Made by a program: the position numbers and the translations under genes. A stretch of DNA of 64,000 nt from Pedobacter sp. MR2016-24. Lineage in GTDB: Bacteria > Bacteroidota > Bacteroidia > Sphingobacteriales > Sphingobacteriaceae. This document shows positions 17,931 to 27,244 of the stretch, piece by piece. The stretch covers positions 310,001-374,000 of the forward strand of contig NZ_JAPIVO010000005.1 of NCBI RefSeq assembly GCF_026239655.1, written 5' to 3'. A model generated the notes under the pieces. That model was not told where the DNA came from, made no database searches, and saw only the letters and a program-made list of their open reading frames with translations. How positions within the stretch are numbered: the stretch's first letter is position 1; every line of letters starts with the position of its first letter.

Positions 17931-19220
17931 ATGATATCACTATACAATTGGGACACCGCTTCGGTTATTTCTTTGGAGGAGATCAACAAGGATTTAAGCA
18001 AAAATGGGAATCAGATCCTCAGCAATTTCCAATTCAGCGGAGGAGGAGGAATTATCTTACCCTATTCTTGCAGAGGTGAACTGGCTCAATGGTCGATAGG
18101 CTCCGCAGATAGCGTAGATATTATCGCGGTCTTTCTGCCTGTCAAAAGCGGAACAATCAGTTCCTCGAACCAAACTATAGATATTAGTGGTTTAACAATT
18201 AAACTGGCCGTATCACTAAATTTCATTACCCAGGCATCAGCAGACCTGAACTCACTGATTTTTGCCTTCGACAGTGCCGGACGCCTGGGGGATTCACCTA
18301 AAAAAAATGTTGTCACTCCCCTGGCGATCAGCGGGCCGGCTGCTATTATAGCTGCCCTCGGACTTACGGGTCAGGAAGACCTAGCGAATAGCTTTGTGAA
18401 GATGATGGTTAGCTCAGCTAAACCAATGAATTATATTTTCGCACAATTAGGTTTGCCTGAAGCTTCGGGCACTCCATGGTTAGCACCGACTGCTTCGATT
18501 TATTGTTATGCAAGTCAGCTACAGGGTAAAGACTATCTGATTATTTTGTCGCTAACGAATAACCAGCCAATTGCGGAAATTCCACAATACGATGCACAGA
18601 TTCTCCCATCTAATGAAAACAATGCCACTTTCGCCTTTACGGGCAATCTCTTCTTAAAAAATATAATATTACCAGCTCTTGCAAGCTCATTCGGCAAAAA
18701 CTTGTCACTAAATGATCTATCAGTAAACAACGCAGGAGATCAGATACAACTGAAGTCACCATTTAGTCTAAACCCGATAACCGTAGGTCTGATAGATTAT
18801 TACCCCGAAGTCGCACAATTAACTGCATCAATGACGAATCAGGGGATAATATTAAATCTAATAGGAAACTGCGATCTCAAAGCGGGTATCAGTATGACCT
18901 TTAGGGTTGAAAGCCGCCCCACACTCAATTCAAAAGTCAATAATATGCAACTGCAGTTCACAGCAGATCCTAAACCTATTTCCAGTCACGAAGCGTCTAT
19001 CCCATGGTACTGGTGGTTTACCGGCCTTTTAGTGAAGACCATAGTAAATATAGTGGTGCTCGAAATTTGCAACAGTCTGAGCAATAAACTTATAAATAAT
19101 ATTAATAACCAAAGTATTAACACCATAGCCATGGGCATTAACTGGTTTGGCAGTTCATCGACAACCATGAAATCAGTTCGTGTAAATGGTGCCTGTACCA
19201 TCCAGGGAACACAATCTTAA
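17931..19220 (+). CDS. P47-like TULIP-family protein 1
   Basis: The 429-residue product opens with YNWDTASVISLEEINKDL, followed by a segment with a glycine run and ELAQWSIGSADSVDI. These match the start of the clostridial P47/OrfX lipid-binding-like TULIP proteins, whose N terminus reads as (Y/W)GWDxVxxxxxxxVNK and is followed by G-x-W-x-I-x-x-G. The middle has alternating beta-type segments and the LPxxxxxF-type pattern (KNIILPALASSFGKN). No signal peptide is present. A hydrophobic segment near 345-375 (WYWWFTGLLVKTIVNIVVLE) could be membrane-active. A second family member follows in the next gene. The family call is by eye and its function outside neurotoxin clusters is unknown. Confidence 0.7.
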   Translation: MISLYNWDTASVISLEEINKDLSKNGNQILSNFQFSGGGGIILPYSCRGELAQWSIGSADSVDIIAVFLPVKSGTISSSNQTIDISGLTIKLAVSLNFITQASADLNSLIFAFDSAGRLGDSPKKNVVTPLAISGPAAIIAALGLTGQEDLANSFVKMMVSSAKPMNYIFAQLGLPEASGTPWLAPTASIYCYASQLQGKDYLIILSLTNNQPIAEIPQYDAQILPSNENNATFAFTGNLFLKNIILPALASSFGKNLSLNDLSVNNAGDQIQLKSPFSLNPITVGLIDYYPEVAQLTASMTNQGIILNLIGNCDLKAGISMTFRVESRPTLNSKVNNMQLQFTADPKPISSHEASIPWYWWFTGLLVKTIVNIVVLEICNSLSNKLINNINNQSINTIAMGINWFGSSSTTMKSVRVNGACTIQGTQS

Positions 19221-19236
19221 CTCTAAAATAAATACT

Positions 19237-20793
19237 ATGAACCCAACAATTTCATCGACAGAAAAGAGCCAGTTGACACGACTGGAAACATTAACTGAGC
19301 TACCAATATCTGAAAGAGAAAAAACTCTTCTGACAGATGGAGCTTACAACTCAGAGCCATTTTTAACCAATAACTGGGATACAGTTTTTGCGGCTAGTTA
19401 CTCAGATTTAAACAACTATATTACCAAGCGAATGCAGCAGTTTCCTGATCAGTATCCAACTTCCTGGACAGCGACAGTACCAGCCAGCGATTTTAACAGG
19501 GGCTATAGCGGTAGCGGAACATTTGGTCCATGGCAACTGGAAATGGGGCAGTCTGCGAGTGGTACAAAAATCAGCATGAAATTTCCTTTAAATACATGTA
19601 CCGTCGTATTAAATGATATACCCCACGTTGTTAGCGGGGGAATAGCAGTAGTAGAGGTGCTACTAAATCTCGTACCTACTACAGAGCAGCCAAACCATTT
19701 AAAATTGATGGTAAAAACTACCACTGATAATGAATCTGAACCAATATTAACAGTCGATAACGTAACCATTACTTCTTCCAGCCCTGCTGTCTCCGGTCTG
19801 GATGGCGCTGGTGGGGCTATCGCGAATTTACTTATCAACTGGGCAGACAAAAACTTATCACAGTTCCAACATATTTTTGCGATCGTAAATTTGAATGAAA
19901 CGGCATCAAAAGCCTCATTTCAATGGGTAAAACCAACATATACCAGCTATGCATTTACATTAGGAAAAGATATGGATTCATCTTACCTGGGAGTGCTTTG
20001 TATGGTACTGAACCATTCACCAGCACAAACTACCCAGGAATTAAATGCTGGTGCAATCCCTCCGGGGAGTAAAGCAGGCTTTAATATTTCCGCTGATATG
20101 TTCCTCACCCAGATGGTAATGCCCGGGCTGCCTGGTGCATTTAAGAACGCAACTCCAACTACTTTTGTGATCAAAAATGACCAGATCGTATTAGCACCTG
20201 GCACAAAGCTTATGATGAATCCTATCCGTCATGCAGGACTAAACTATACTCCGGAGTTGCAAAGTTTTACTTTTAGTATTGTGAATGAGGTGATAGAGAT
20301 ATATACTTATGTACGAACCAATATTTCCGCGGGCATAGATGCCTATGTAGAAACAACTTCACAATATCAGTTGCAGTTAGGTGTAAATAAAAAAACAGGC
20401 GGGCAATCTATTACATATCTACCTGTTGGCACACCTGTACAACACAGATCAACAGTAATAGCTGACTGGGTGGTCTGGACGGAGGCAATTGCAGATATTG
20501 TTCTCGCAGTAGCTACTTCCGTAATAAGTGGACTGGCATCAACTATTGAAAAAATTATTTATAGAGTAATAGTTGCTGCTATCATTGGTGGTATAGCTGC
20601 AGCAATCGCTGCAATACTGGAACAAATTCCTGTATGGATTGCAGGAGAAATTCCTGATAATTTACCATCTATTGATGCCATGATTACTGATGCAACGAAT
20701 TCGTTCCAGTGGGGTGATACAGCTGATTTCGACTTAACTGGTGTGAATGTAAATGGTTCCATCCAGTTTGGCGGAACACTTACCAGCATTTAA
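19237..20793 (+). CDS. P47-like TULIP-family protein 2
   Basis: From ATG 19237 the product has 518 residues. This start (MNPTISSTEKSQ) is preferred over an upstream one at 19186 because it removes overlap with the preceding gene. After a 40-residue lead, NNWDTVFAASYSDLNNYITK, GTFGPWQLEMGQSASGTKI and the long alternating-strand body match the P47 pattern more clearly than in protein 1. LTQMVMPGLPGAF is the counterpart of the conserved central helix. A hydrophobic alanine/isoleucine-rich stretch near 430-465 could insert into a membrane. Protein 1 ends 16 bp upstream, so the pair is co-transcribed. Role unknown: lipid or hydrophobic ligand binding is inferred from the fold. Confidence 0.75.
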   Translation: MNPTISSTEKSQLTRLETLTELPISEREKTLLTDGAYNSEPFLTNNWDTVFAASYSDLNNYITKRMQQFPDQYPTSWTATVPASDFNRGYSGSGTFGPWQLEMGQSASGTKISMKFPLNTCTVVLNDIPHVVSGGIAVVEVLLNLVPTTEQPNHLKLMVKTTTDNESEPILTVDNVTITSSSPAVSGLDGAGGAIANLLINWADKNLSQFQHIFAIVNLNETASKASFQWVKPTYTSYAFTLGKDMDSSYLGVLCMVLNHSPAQTTQELNAGAIPPGSKAGFNISADMFLTQMVMPGLPGAFKNATPTTFVIKNDQIVLAPGTKLMMNPIRHAGLNYTPELQSFTFSIVNEVIEIYTYVRTNISAGIDAYVETTSQYQLQLGVNKKTGGQSITYLPVGTPVQHRSTVIADWVVWTEAIADIVLAVATSVISGLASTIEKIIYRVIVAAIIGGIAAAIAAILEQIPVWIAGEIPDNLPSIDAMITDATNSFQWGDTADFDLTGVNVNGSIQFGGTLTSI

Positions 20794-20878
20794 ATAAATA
20801 CTAATGCTTGATACACCTTTCCTCCAATTCCAAAAACTTTCCCGCACTGCCGTTGTTAAAATGGTCAAAATCTATACT

Positions 20879-21622
20879 ATGAACAACGAATTAACAGATA
20901 AAATTTTTAGCGGAATTAAGTCGCTGAATTTAAACACTACAGGACAGGAAAACATAGACTCGGGAGAACGCGCAATTTCTATCGCAGCAGGATCTTATTT
21001 GTTATTCAAAGGATTAACAAATATAGTGAGTCATCCTTTTCTGGGCTTACAAGGCGCAGTTGCCGGAGGATACCTGATTTACCGTGGTGCCACAGGTGTA
21101 TGCCCTATTTACCAGCAGCTTGGTAAAGATACTACTGATCCGGAAGCAATCAATATTACGGAAGTGATCGTCATCGATGCACCGAGAGAGAAAGTTTACG
21201 AATTCTGGAGAGACTTAGCAAACCTGCCTAAATTCATGACACACCTTAAAAGTGTGGAAGAAACAGGAGATGGCAGTTCACACTGGGTGGCAAATACGCC
21301 TGGTGGATTGATTGACCTGAACTGGAATGCAGAAATTACCAGGGAAGATGAAGGCAGTTATATTGGCTGGCAATCAGTAACCGGTTCAATGATTGACAAT
21401 GCCGGTAAAGTTGAATTTAAAGATACCTTAAACGGAACGGGAACCGAATTGCATGTAGAAATTGATTATTTCCCTCCTGCAGGAAGTGTAGGAAGAGGAA
21501 TTACTTCGCTGTTTAATGGCGTGTTTGAGCGGATGATCCGTTCTGATATTCAAAATTTTAAAACTTATGCTGAGGCAAAAGACTTTCAGGAGTATGCCGG
21601 ACTGACTGACAATGTTTTATAA
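20879..21622 (+). CDS. SRPBCC (polyketide cyclase-like) protein with N-terminal membrane segment
   Basis: From ATG 20879 the product has 247 residues. An in-frame start at 20804 would add a 25-residue lead with no family resemblance. Residues about 22-75 form a DUF2892-like part (SGERAISIAAGSYLLFKGL, then GGYLIYRGATGVCPIY) with two hydrophobic segments. Residues about 95-235 are an SRPBCC/START-like domain (VIVIDAPREKVYEFWRDLAN, then LHVEIDYFPP). Such proteins are common in soil bacteria and are thought to bind hydrophobic ligands. It follows the P47-like pair by 85 bp and ends at a strong terminator, so it may belong to the same transcript. Confidence 0.82.
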   Translation: MNNELTDKIFSGIKSLNLNTTGQENIDSGERAISIAAGSYLLFKGLTNIVSHPFLGLQGAVAGGYLIYRGATGVCPIYQQLGKDTTDPEAINITEVIVIDAPREKVYEFWRDLANLPKFMTHLKSVEETGDGSSHWVANTPGGLIDLNWNAEITREDEGSYIGWQSVTGSMIDNAGKVEFKDTLNGTGTELHVEIDYFPPAGSVGRGITSLFNGVFERMIRSDIQNFKTYAEAKDFQEYAGLTDNVL

Positions 21623-21663
21623 CAGCTGTAAACAAGCGGAAAACAATTGAATTTAGAACCGAA

Positions 21664-21702
21664 AAACAAGGCCTGCCTGTCAAAGAACGGCAGGCCTTGT
21701 TT
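21664..21702. terminator. Strong bidirectional terminator
   Basis: Arms of 14 bp (21664-21677 and 21689-21702) pair perfectly around an 11-base loop, with a GC-rich core GGCCTGCC and T-rich flanks on both strands. It lies between the convergent SRPBCC gene (plus) and metallopeptidase gene (minus) and can stop both. Confidence 0.9.
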
Positions 21703-21770
21703 TTACTATACTGTGCGTCATCATAATATCTGGTATTGCTGTTTTAATTTTCACGGCAGGTATACGATAA

Positions 21771-23354
21771 TCAAACATCATCAAATCTTGCACCTGCACG
21801 CTTATTTTTCCTTCCCGGATTAGGTAAAATACCCCGGTTAATGAAGATATTACTGATGATCGTTTGATGCTGACCCTGACTCAGATTACCATCAGCAGTT
21901 ATCAGGGCATTGGCTGCATCCTGAAAGGCAGCCTTAGGATCGAGTAAAAAATGATGCGCCAGTATCAAACGGTCTGCCAATCGCTGTCCCATAGCAGAAC
22001 GGATTTCCCACAGACAGGCAGACCAGATTTCGCCATCATTGTGTTCTTCTCCGGTCATGTCTTTAGGGTATTTCTTATTGCTATCCAAACGCCGCAGACA
22101 GGGTGGCTCAGCACCACTATAGGCCACAGCATCCCAGTTCCCGATGGTGGGTTTTAACAGTTCAGATTTTTTATCTGAAAAAAAGCTGGCAGCAAGATAA
22201 TCACCAAAGCCCTCTCCCATTGCCCGGGTCTCTGTTCCGGAACCAAAGCCATTTACCTGGTTATCCTGGATAGCATGGCCGTATTCATGCAAAATAACCT
22301 CTGCGTCTTCGGCATCATCTATACCACCGGTGCCGAAAGTAAGCGATTGAGTTACCGGGCTATAAAAGGAATTATCATCTGTAGTACCATCGATATTCAC
22401 TGCGATGGAATGATTAAGCACATTGTCAAATCCCAATTGCTGAATATAACGTTGGGCACTGTCTATATGAAAATAGACCATTACTTCTTTAAATGCGCGA
22501 TCTGCCCTGCTAAAGTTAAATTTGAAATTCGTGCTTTTAAAACGTGACGCGGTGGTGCTCGTATTCACATAAGGGCCCTCCAGCATACCAGTATTGTTCA
22601 ACTCCTTTAATACCACTTCTACATAAGCCTTTTCAGGAATTACTGAAGTATCTTCCAGCGTCGTATCATTTAATACCGCTACAGGATTAGGATCAAATAC
22701 TCTTCCTGTGCCGTTAATATATTTGATCAGGTTAATTTTCTCTATGATCGCACCGGAAAGCACATCAAAATATATTTTCCATTCTGCGTCCGGATGGTAT
22801 ACTTTAATAATGACCTTCCATGCTAAAACCGGAATACCATGATGAGGATAATAAACTTGTTCGGTAGCGTAAATATCATCCTCTGTAGCCTGCGAAGGTT
22901 TAACTGCTTCAAGCGCAAGCAATCTCGCATCAGCTGCAGTCAGTTGCGGAACAGCAGCTGCAGATTCAGCCTTCATTACTTTTTGCACTTCAATCTCTTC
23001 CGTTTTCCCTAACAGGGATTCAGGTACCAGATCATTAAGGATATTATATACTTTTCCATCTTTGTCGATGTCTACCCTGATCCATGCACCGGAAATCGGT
23101 TTTCCCTGGTATTGCTGTTGATACAATACGTGATAACCCAGAATGCTTTCTTTCACCTGATCAAATTTAAGCTGTGAGAGATCCGGCTTGATCTGTAAAT
23201 CTGCGGTTACCTTTAATAAGATATCATGGGCAATCTGCTGGGGTGGTTCATGGCTGGGTTCAGACTGAATATCATAAATACGGCGTGGCACATTGCGCTG
23301 AGGATTAATCTCGATTGCAGCTTTTAAGTCTTTCATAGGTAAGGTTTTAGACAA
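21771..23354 (-). CDS. M36/M4-like zinc metallopeptidase without signal peptide
   Basis: The 527-residue product has an FTP-like propeptide (about 60-110, GYHVLYQQQYQGKPISGAW), a PepSY-like segment (about 140-210, VLSGAIIEKI) and a thermolysin-like catalytic domain. The zinc site is HEYGH at 356-360, with the third ligand Glu381 in GEGFGDYLAASF. HExGH rather than HExTH points to the fungalysin (M36) side of the clan. The N terminus (MSKTLPMKDLKAAIEINPQR) has no Sec signal, which is unusual for an enzyme with a secreted-type propeptide. It is followed 6 bp before by the TerD gene end on the same strand. It may leave the cell by another route or act inside. Confidence 0.85.
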   Translation of the reverse strand: MSKTLPMKDLKAAIEINPQRNVPRRIYDIQSEPSHEPPQQIAHDILLKVTADLQIKPDLSQLKFDQVKESILGYHVLYQQQYQGKPISGAWIRVDIDKDGKVYNILNDLVPESLLGKTEEIEVQKVMKAESAAAVPQLTAADARLLALEAVKPSQATEDDIYATEQVYYPHHGIPVLAWKVIIKVYHPDAEWKIYFDVLSGAIIEKINLIKYINGTGRVFDPNPVAVLNDTTLEDTSVIPEKAYVEVVLKELNNTGMLEGPYVNTSTTASRFKSTNFKFNFSRADRAFKEVMVYFHIDSAQRYIQQLGFDNVLNHSIAVNIDGTTDDNSFYSPVTQSLTFGTGGIDDAEDAEVILHEYGHAIQDNQVNGFGSGTETRAMGEGFGDYLAASFFSDKKSELLKPTIGNWDAVAYSGAEPPCLRRLDSNKKYPKDMTGEEHNDGEIWSACLWEIRSAMGQRLADRLILAHHFLLDPKAAFQDAANALITADGNLSQGQHQTIISNIFINRGILPNPGRKNKRAGARFDDV

Positions 23355-23360
23355 TGTAAT

Positions 23361-24023
23361 TTACAGATATTCACTGAGAATATCTACAAAATTATCTGTA
23401 TTCCTTGGCTCACCTATCGCCCTGAATTCCCAGCTTCCCGCTCTTCTGCAGATTTCTGCAAAGATCATTGAATGGGTGTGGTTAAAGTCAGAATTACCAG
23501 AAAGACTAAACTTCGCTATTTCTGTTCCCCTGTTATCTACGGCACGGATAAAGGCGTTATCAACCATTCCAAAGTGCTGTTTTCTCTTTTCACCCTGATA
23601 AATTGCGACTATAAAAACTATCTTCTGATATTTGATATCCAGTTGATCAAGTTGCACAATAATCTGTTCATCATCCCCTTCACCCTCCCCGCTTCTGTTG
23701 TCACCAGTTAACCATACATGACCAGAAAAATGCTTTAATGCATTGAAAAATACAATATCACCACCCTCTAGTTGAGAAGGATTACCACCCATGGAAACTG
23801 CTTCGCCTTTATTGATGACCTTATCATTCGCATCAAGTAAAAATGCCACTGCGTCCAGATCATATTCTTCCGTTCTCCGCCCAAATAAACTCCCTAAAAA
23901 ACTTTTGTTCTGCTCTTTAACATCCCAGCCCAATCCAATGGTAACCGTTGATAAATCATAATCTCCTCCCGCGTTATTCTTACGGAGGTCAATGGTCTGC
24001 CCTTTGTGTAGATTGATAGTCAT
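23361..24023 (-). CDS. TerD-family protein
   Basis: The 220-residue product shows the TerD domain: INLHKGQTIDLRK at the start, VTIGLGWDV, DLDAVAFLLDANDKV, GDDEQIIVQLDQLD and a late AEICRRAGSWEFRAIGEP. The clustered acidic residues fit the calcium-binding sites known for this family. It is longer than the usual ~190 residues because of an insert near 38-50 (NKSFLGSLFGRRTEEY). TerD proteins are tied to tellurite, phage and general stress. No other ter gene is adjacent, so this is a lone TerD. It is tightly linked (6 bp) to the metallopeptidase gene. Confidence 0.92.
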   Translation of the reverse strand: MTINLHKGQTIDLRKNNAGGDYDLSTVTIGLGWDVKEQNKSFLGSLFGRRTEEYDLDAVAFLLDANDKVINKGEAVSMGGNPSQLEGGDIVFFNALKHFSGHVWLTGDNRSGEGEGDDEQIIVQLDQLDIKYQKIVFIVAIYQGEKRKQHFGMVDNAFIRAVDNRGTEIAKFSLSGNSDFNHTHSMIFAEICRRAGSWEFRAIGEPRNTDNFVDILSEYL

Positions 24024-24089
24024 AGATGATAGTTATTTTCGTAGAAATGATAAAAACAGCTAAAACAATATAACACTATTGCCGACCTC

Positions 24090-24824
24090 TTAGTTTGGCA
24101 CCTGATGGTTTTTACTGGCTCTCATACGGTAGCAGTTCATTGCCGCTTCCCCCAAATTATCCAGCAACTGGTAATTTGCAACTGCGCCAACAGCTGCACC
24201 TATCACCGGTATCAATTGCGCCATTTTTGCAAGATCTATATAGTCTCTGTATTCCTGCTGAAAACTGCGCCAATCGAACTCATTTTCATCTGCCGGCAGC
24301 GTGCGGTATACTCCTTCCCAGTCAGCGATAGTTTTATAGACCTTATTGCGGTTCTGCTGACTCGAAAATGCGATCTGAAAAATATAAAGTATATAAATCC
24401 TTTCTTTATAATCTTTCACATCAAAGCCATACAGTGCCGCAATTTCAAAAAGCAATTTGAGCTTAATACCAATGAGCACCGGAAATTCAGCTAATCCCAT
24501 CAGGAAGCCGCCAGCACCTGTGATCGCCCCTTCAATGCCTGCTGTTTTTTTATAAAATTCAATCTGCTGTTTAACATGTGCTTCCCGTAATTGCAGTGAG
24601 CCTTCCATCCTGGCTTCTTTTGTGGTATACCTGGCACCAAATAAAACTGTTTTAACCATTTTTTCTATGGTCACCGTAATCACCTGATGCACTTTCTCAG
24701 GAATAAAGTGATTAATTTTATGCTGTACCTTTTGAGAAAGCCTGTCGGTAAACGAAGGTTGCTGCTGCATTTTTAGCTGCCAGAATTGTAACTCAATGTA
24801 AGCCTGTTCTTCGTAAGGTGTCAT
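24090..24824 (-). CDS. EcsC-family protein
   Basis: The 244-residue product has the EcsC pattern: YEEQAYIELQFWQ at the start, then GAITGAGGFLMGLAEFPVLI with an amphipathic/hydrophobic segment, LLFEIAALYGFDVKD, and near the C terminus LAKMAQLIPVIGAAVGAVAN. The family is named after the third gene of the Bacillus ecs locus, and its role is unclear, perhaps membrane-associated. It precedes the TerD and metallopeptidase genes on the same strand by 66 bp, so the three may form a stress-related operon. Confidence 0.87.
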   Translation of the reverse strand: MTPYEEQAYIELQFWQLKMQQQPSFTDRLSQKVQHKINHFIPEKVHQVITVTIEKMVKTVLFGARYTTKEARMEGSLQLREAHVKQQIEFYKKTAGIEGAITGAGGFLMGLAEFPVLIGIKLKLLFEIAALYGFDVKDYKERIYILYIFQIAFSSQQNRNKVYKTIADWEGVYRTLPADENEFDWRSFQQEYRDYIDLAKMAQLIPVIGAAVGAVANYQLLDNLGEAAMNCYRMRASKNHQVPN

Positions 24825-24891
24825 TTCTTTAACATGTATAGATGAATATACATAAAGAAATGATGATCACCATAACGCGAACCCGCACAGA

Positions 24892-26436
24892 TTAACTTTT
24901 ACGATCCTCAGTGGCGACGTTGTAACTGGGATCTTCCAGAATATTTACCTCTATAACTTCTGCCGCATTGTTGAGTAACCTTCGGCAATCCGTGCTCAGA
25001 TGTTTCAAAAGTAGCTTTTTGCCCGCATTTTTATAGCGCTCAGTGAGTTTATTGATTGCATCTATGGCCGACATGTCGGTTATTTTACTGTCTTTAAAAT
25101 CAATCACCACTTGCGCCGGATCAGCATTTACATCGAACTTTTCGTTGAAGCCGGTTACAGAACCAAAAAACAGGGGTCCATAAATCTCATAATATTTCAC
25201 ACCATTTTCATCCAGATATTTTCTTGCCCTGATCCGTTTGGCACTTTCCCAGGCAAATACCAGTGCGGAGATGATCACGCCGGCAAGTACCGCCAATGCA
25301 AGATTGTGGAGCCATATGGTAATTACCGCAACAACGATCATCACAAAAATATCCTGCTTCGGCATTTTGTTAATGATTTTAAAACTCAGCCACTCGAATG
25401 TGCCAAAGGCAACCATAATCATCACCCCTGTTAAGGCAGCCATGGGCAACCTTCCAATAATTGGCGCACCGAATAAGATAATGAGCAGAATGGTAAGTGA
25501 GGCAATAATACCAGACAACCTGGCCCGGGATCCGGCAGAAAGATTGACCAAGGTCTGTGCGATCATGGGGCAACCGCCCATGCCATAGAAAAAGCCATTA
25601 AGAATATTTGCACTGCCCTGTGCAATACACTCCCTGTTACCATTCCCCCTGGTTCCTGTCATTTCATCTACCAGATTTAAAGTCAGCAATCCTTCTGTCA
25701 GCCCTACTCCGGCCATAATCAGCGCGTATGGAAATATAAGCTGTAAAGTATCAAAATTAAGGGGGATGCCAGGAATATGAAAGGGAGGAAAACCGCCACT
25801 TACAGAAGCAATATCGCTTACTGTTTTTGTATGGATACCAAATCCCAATACAAGGAGAAAGACAACTATAATAGCAACCAGAGAAGGAGGTACAGCTTTA
25901 CTGATTTTAGGAAAAATATAAACGATAGCTATGGTTAAAGCCACAAGTCCGGCCATAATCATAAGTGGTTCTCCAGATAACCAGGTAACATTCCCATTTA
26001 CAACCGTTTTGAACTGCTCCATCTGCGCCATGAAAATAATCACTGCCAAACCGTTCACGAAACCATACATTACGGGTTGAGGGACCAGACGGATAAATTT
26101 GCCTAGTTTGAAAAGGCCAATCACAATTTGTATCACTCCTGCCAAAGCAACTGCAGCAAATACGTATTCAATCCCATTGGATTTCATCAGGGCAATAACA
26201 ACTACCACTACTGCACCAGCACCACCAGAAATCAAACCTGGCCTGCCACCGAAAATGGAAGTAACCAATCCCATCATAAAAGCAGCATACAATCCAACCA
26301 AAGGCGGGAAACCCGCTAAAATTGCGAATGAGAGTGACTCTGGCATCATGGTCATCGCCACAGTAAGCCCAGCCAAAATTTCAGTTTTATAATTAACTTT
26401 TTGCGAAAAGTCGAATAAACGAACACCTGAAAACAT
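24892..26436 (-). CDS. SulP-family anion transporter with STAS domain
   Basis: The 514-residue product has about 10-12 membrane segments and SulP hallmarks: TEILAGLTVAMTMMPESLSF at the start, GLYAAFMMGLVTSIFGGRPG, then ANILNGFFYGMGGCPMIAQT. A C-terminal cytoplasmic STAS domain (about 420-510) contains VVIDFKDSKITDMSAIDAIN. The family moves sulfate, bicarbonate or dicarboxylates. The substrate is not clear here and no sulfur or carbon-fixation genes are near. It is divergent from the lipoprotein gene at 26728, across a 291-bp spacer in which I see nothing definite. Confidence 0.93.
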   Translation of the reverse strand: MFSGVRLFDFSQKVNYKTEILAGLTVAMTMMPESLSFAILAGFPPLVGLYAAFMMGLVTSIFGGRPGLISGGAGAVVVVVIALMKSNGIEYVFAAVALAGVIQIVIGLFKLGKFIRLVPQPVMYGFVNGLAVIIFMAQMEQFKTVVNGNVTWLSGEPLMIMAGLVALTIAIVYIFPKISKAVPPSLVAIIVVFLLVLGFGIHTKTVSDIASVSGGFPPFHIPGIPLNFDTLQLIFPYALIMAGVGLTEGLLTLNLVDEMTGTRGNGNRECIAQGSANILNGFFYGMGGCPMIAQTLVNLSAGSRARLSGIIASLTILLIILFGAPIIGRLPMAALTGVMIMVAFGTFEWLSFKIINKMPKQDIFVMIVVAVITIWLHNLALAVLAGVIISALVFAWESAKRIRARKYLDENGVKYYEIYGPLFFGSVTGFNEKFDVNADPAQVVIDFKDSKITDMSAIDAINKLTERYKNAGKKLLLKHLSTDCRRLLNNAAEVIEVNILEDPSYNVATEDRKS

Positions 26437-26727
26437 TGTAATTTTTTTAAATAATATGATAGAATATGACCAAAATATCTTGGATAAGAGGTGCAGTGAT
26501 GGGATCAGTGCTTTGTCACGGGACTAAATGAAACTTTATCTCCTTTTCTCATTTCGATTGGCACAAAGCTACAAAATAATCGCCTCTTTTTATCAGATGA
26601 TTGCTTGTCATAACCAATTTTCGACAGATTTCCGTCTAGGTATAAATGTTGAATGATTAAATAATTTTCTTATATTTAAAATAATACAATTAGTAAAATC
26701 AGCCTTAAACCATTAAAACCAAATATA

Positions 26728-27195
26728 ATGAAATTCAAATTTTTATCTCTTTTAGCTGTAGCTTCTATCGCTACAGCATGTACCAACGATCCAACCGAAA
26801 AAAAGACAGCGCCGGATCAACTGATTGGCACCTGGACATTATTCTCTGCAACAACAGTAGAAAAAGGCAAAAGTACACATATTGATTTCACAAAAGATCA
26901 GCGCATGATCAAGATCATTAACGACTCCCATTTTGCATTCCTGAGACATGACCTTAAACTGAATAAGGAAGGAAATAATAATTTTGATGCAGGAGGAGGA
27001 CGTTATACTCTGGTAGGTGATCAGTATACGGAGTTTCTTGATTATTATAAAGATAAAAACTGGGAAGGCAAGACGTTTAAGTTTACAATCAAAATCCAGA
27101 ATGATACGTTGATTCAAACGGGAATAGAGAAAGTAGAGGCCGCAGGAGTTGACCGTACGATAACTGAAAGATATGTGAAGGAGAAAACTAATTAG
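26728..27195 (+). CDS. Small lipoprotein, lipocalin-like
   Basis: The 155-residue product has a lipoprotein signal (LLAVASIATAC, with Cys18 as the lipidated residue). The mature part starts with DQLIGTWTLFSATTV, the typical beginning of lipocalin-like/DUF4488-type Bacteroidota lipoproteins, and ends with a strand-rich segment (VDRTITERYVKEK). It probably sits in the membrane facing the periplasm. Ligand and role are unknown. It is a single-gene unit, convergent with the next gene. Confidence 0.75.
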   Translation: MKFKFLSLLAVASIATACTNDPTEKKTAPDQLIGTWTLFSATTVEKGKSTHIDFTKDQRMIKIINDSHFAFLRHDLKLNKEGNNNFDAGGGRYTLVGDQYTEFLDYYKDKNWEGKTFKFTIKIQNDTLIQTGIEKVEAAGVDRTITERYVKEKTN

Positions 27196-27244
27196 TACTG
27201 TAGCACTTTTACTGCTTTCCAAAAAAATGAAATAAATCTCCCCT

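Noticed and set aside
21771..23354. Clostridial-type neurotoxin protease next to the P47-like genes
   Set aside because: The peptidase has an FTP propeptide and HEYGH...E zinc site of the thermolysin/fungalysin type, not a neurotoxin light chain, and there is no heavy-chain-like domain.
23361..24824. A ter operon
   Set aside because: Only one TerD protein is present. TerA, TerB, TerC, TerE, TerF and TerY are absent, and EcsC is not part of the ter set.
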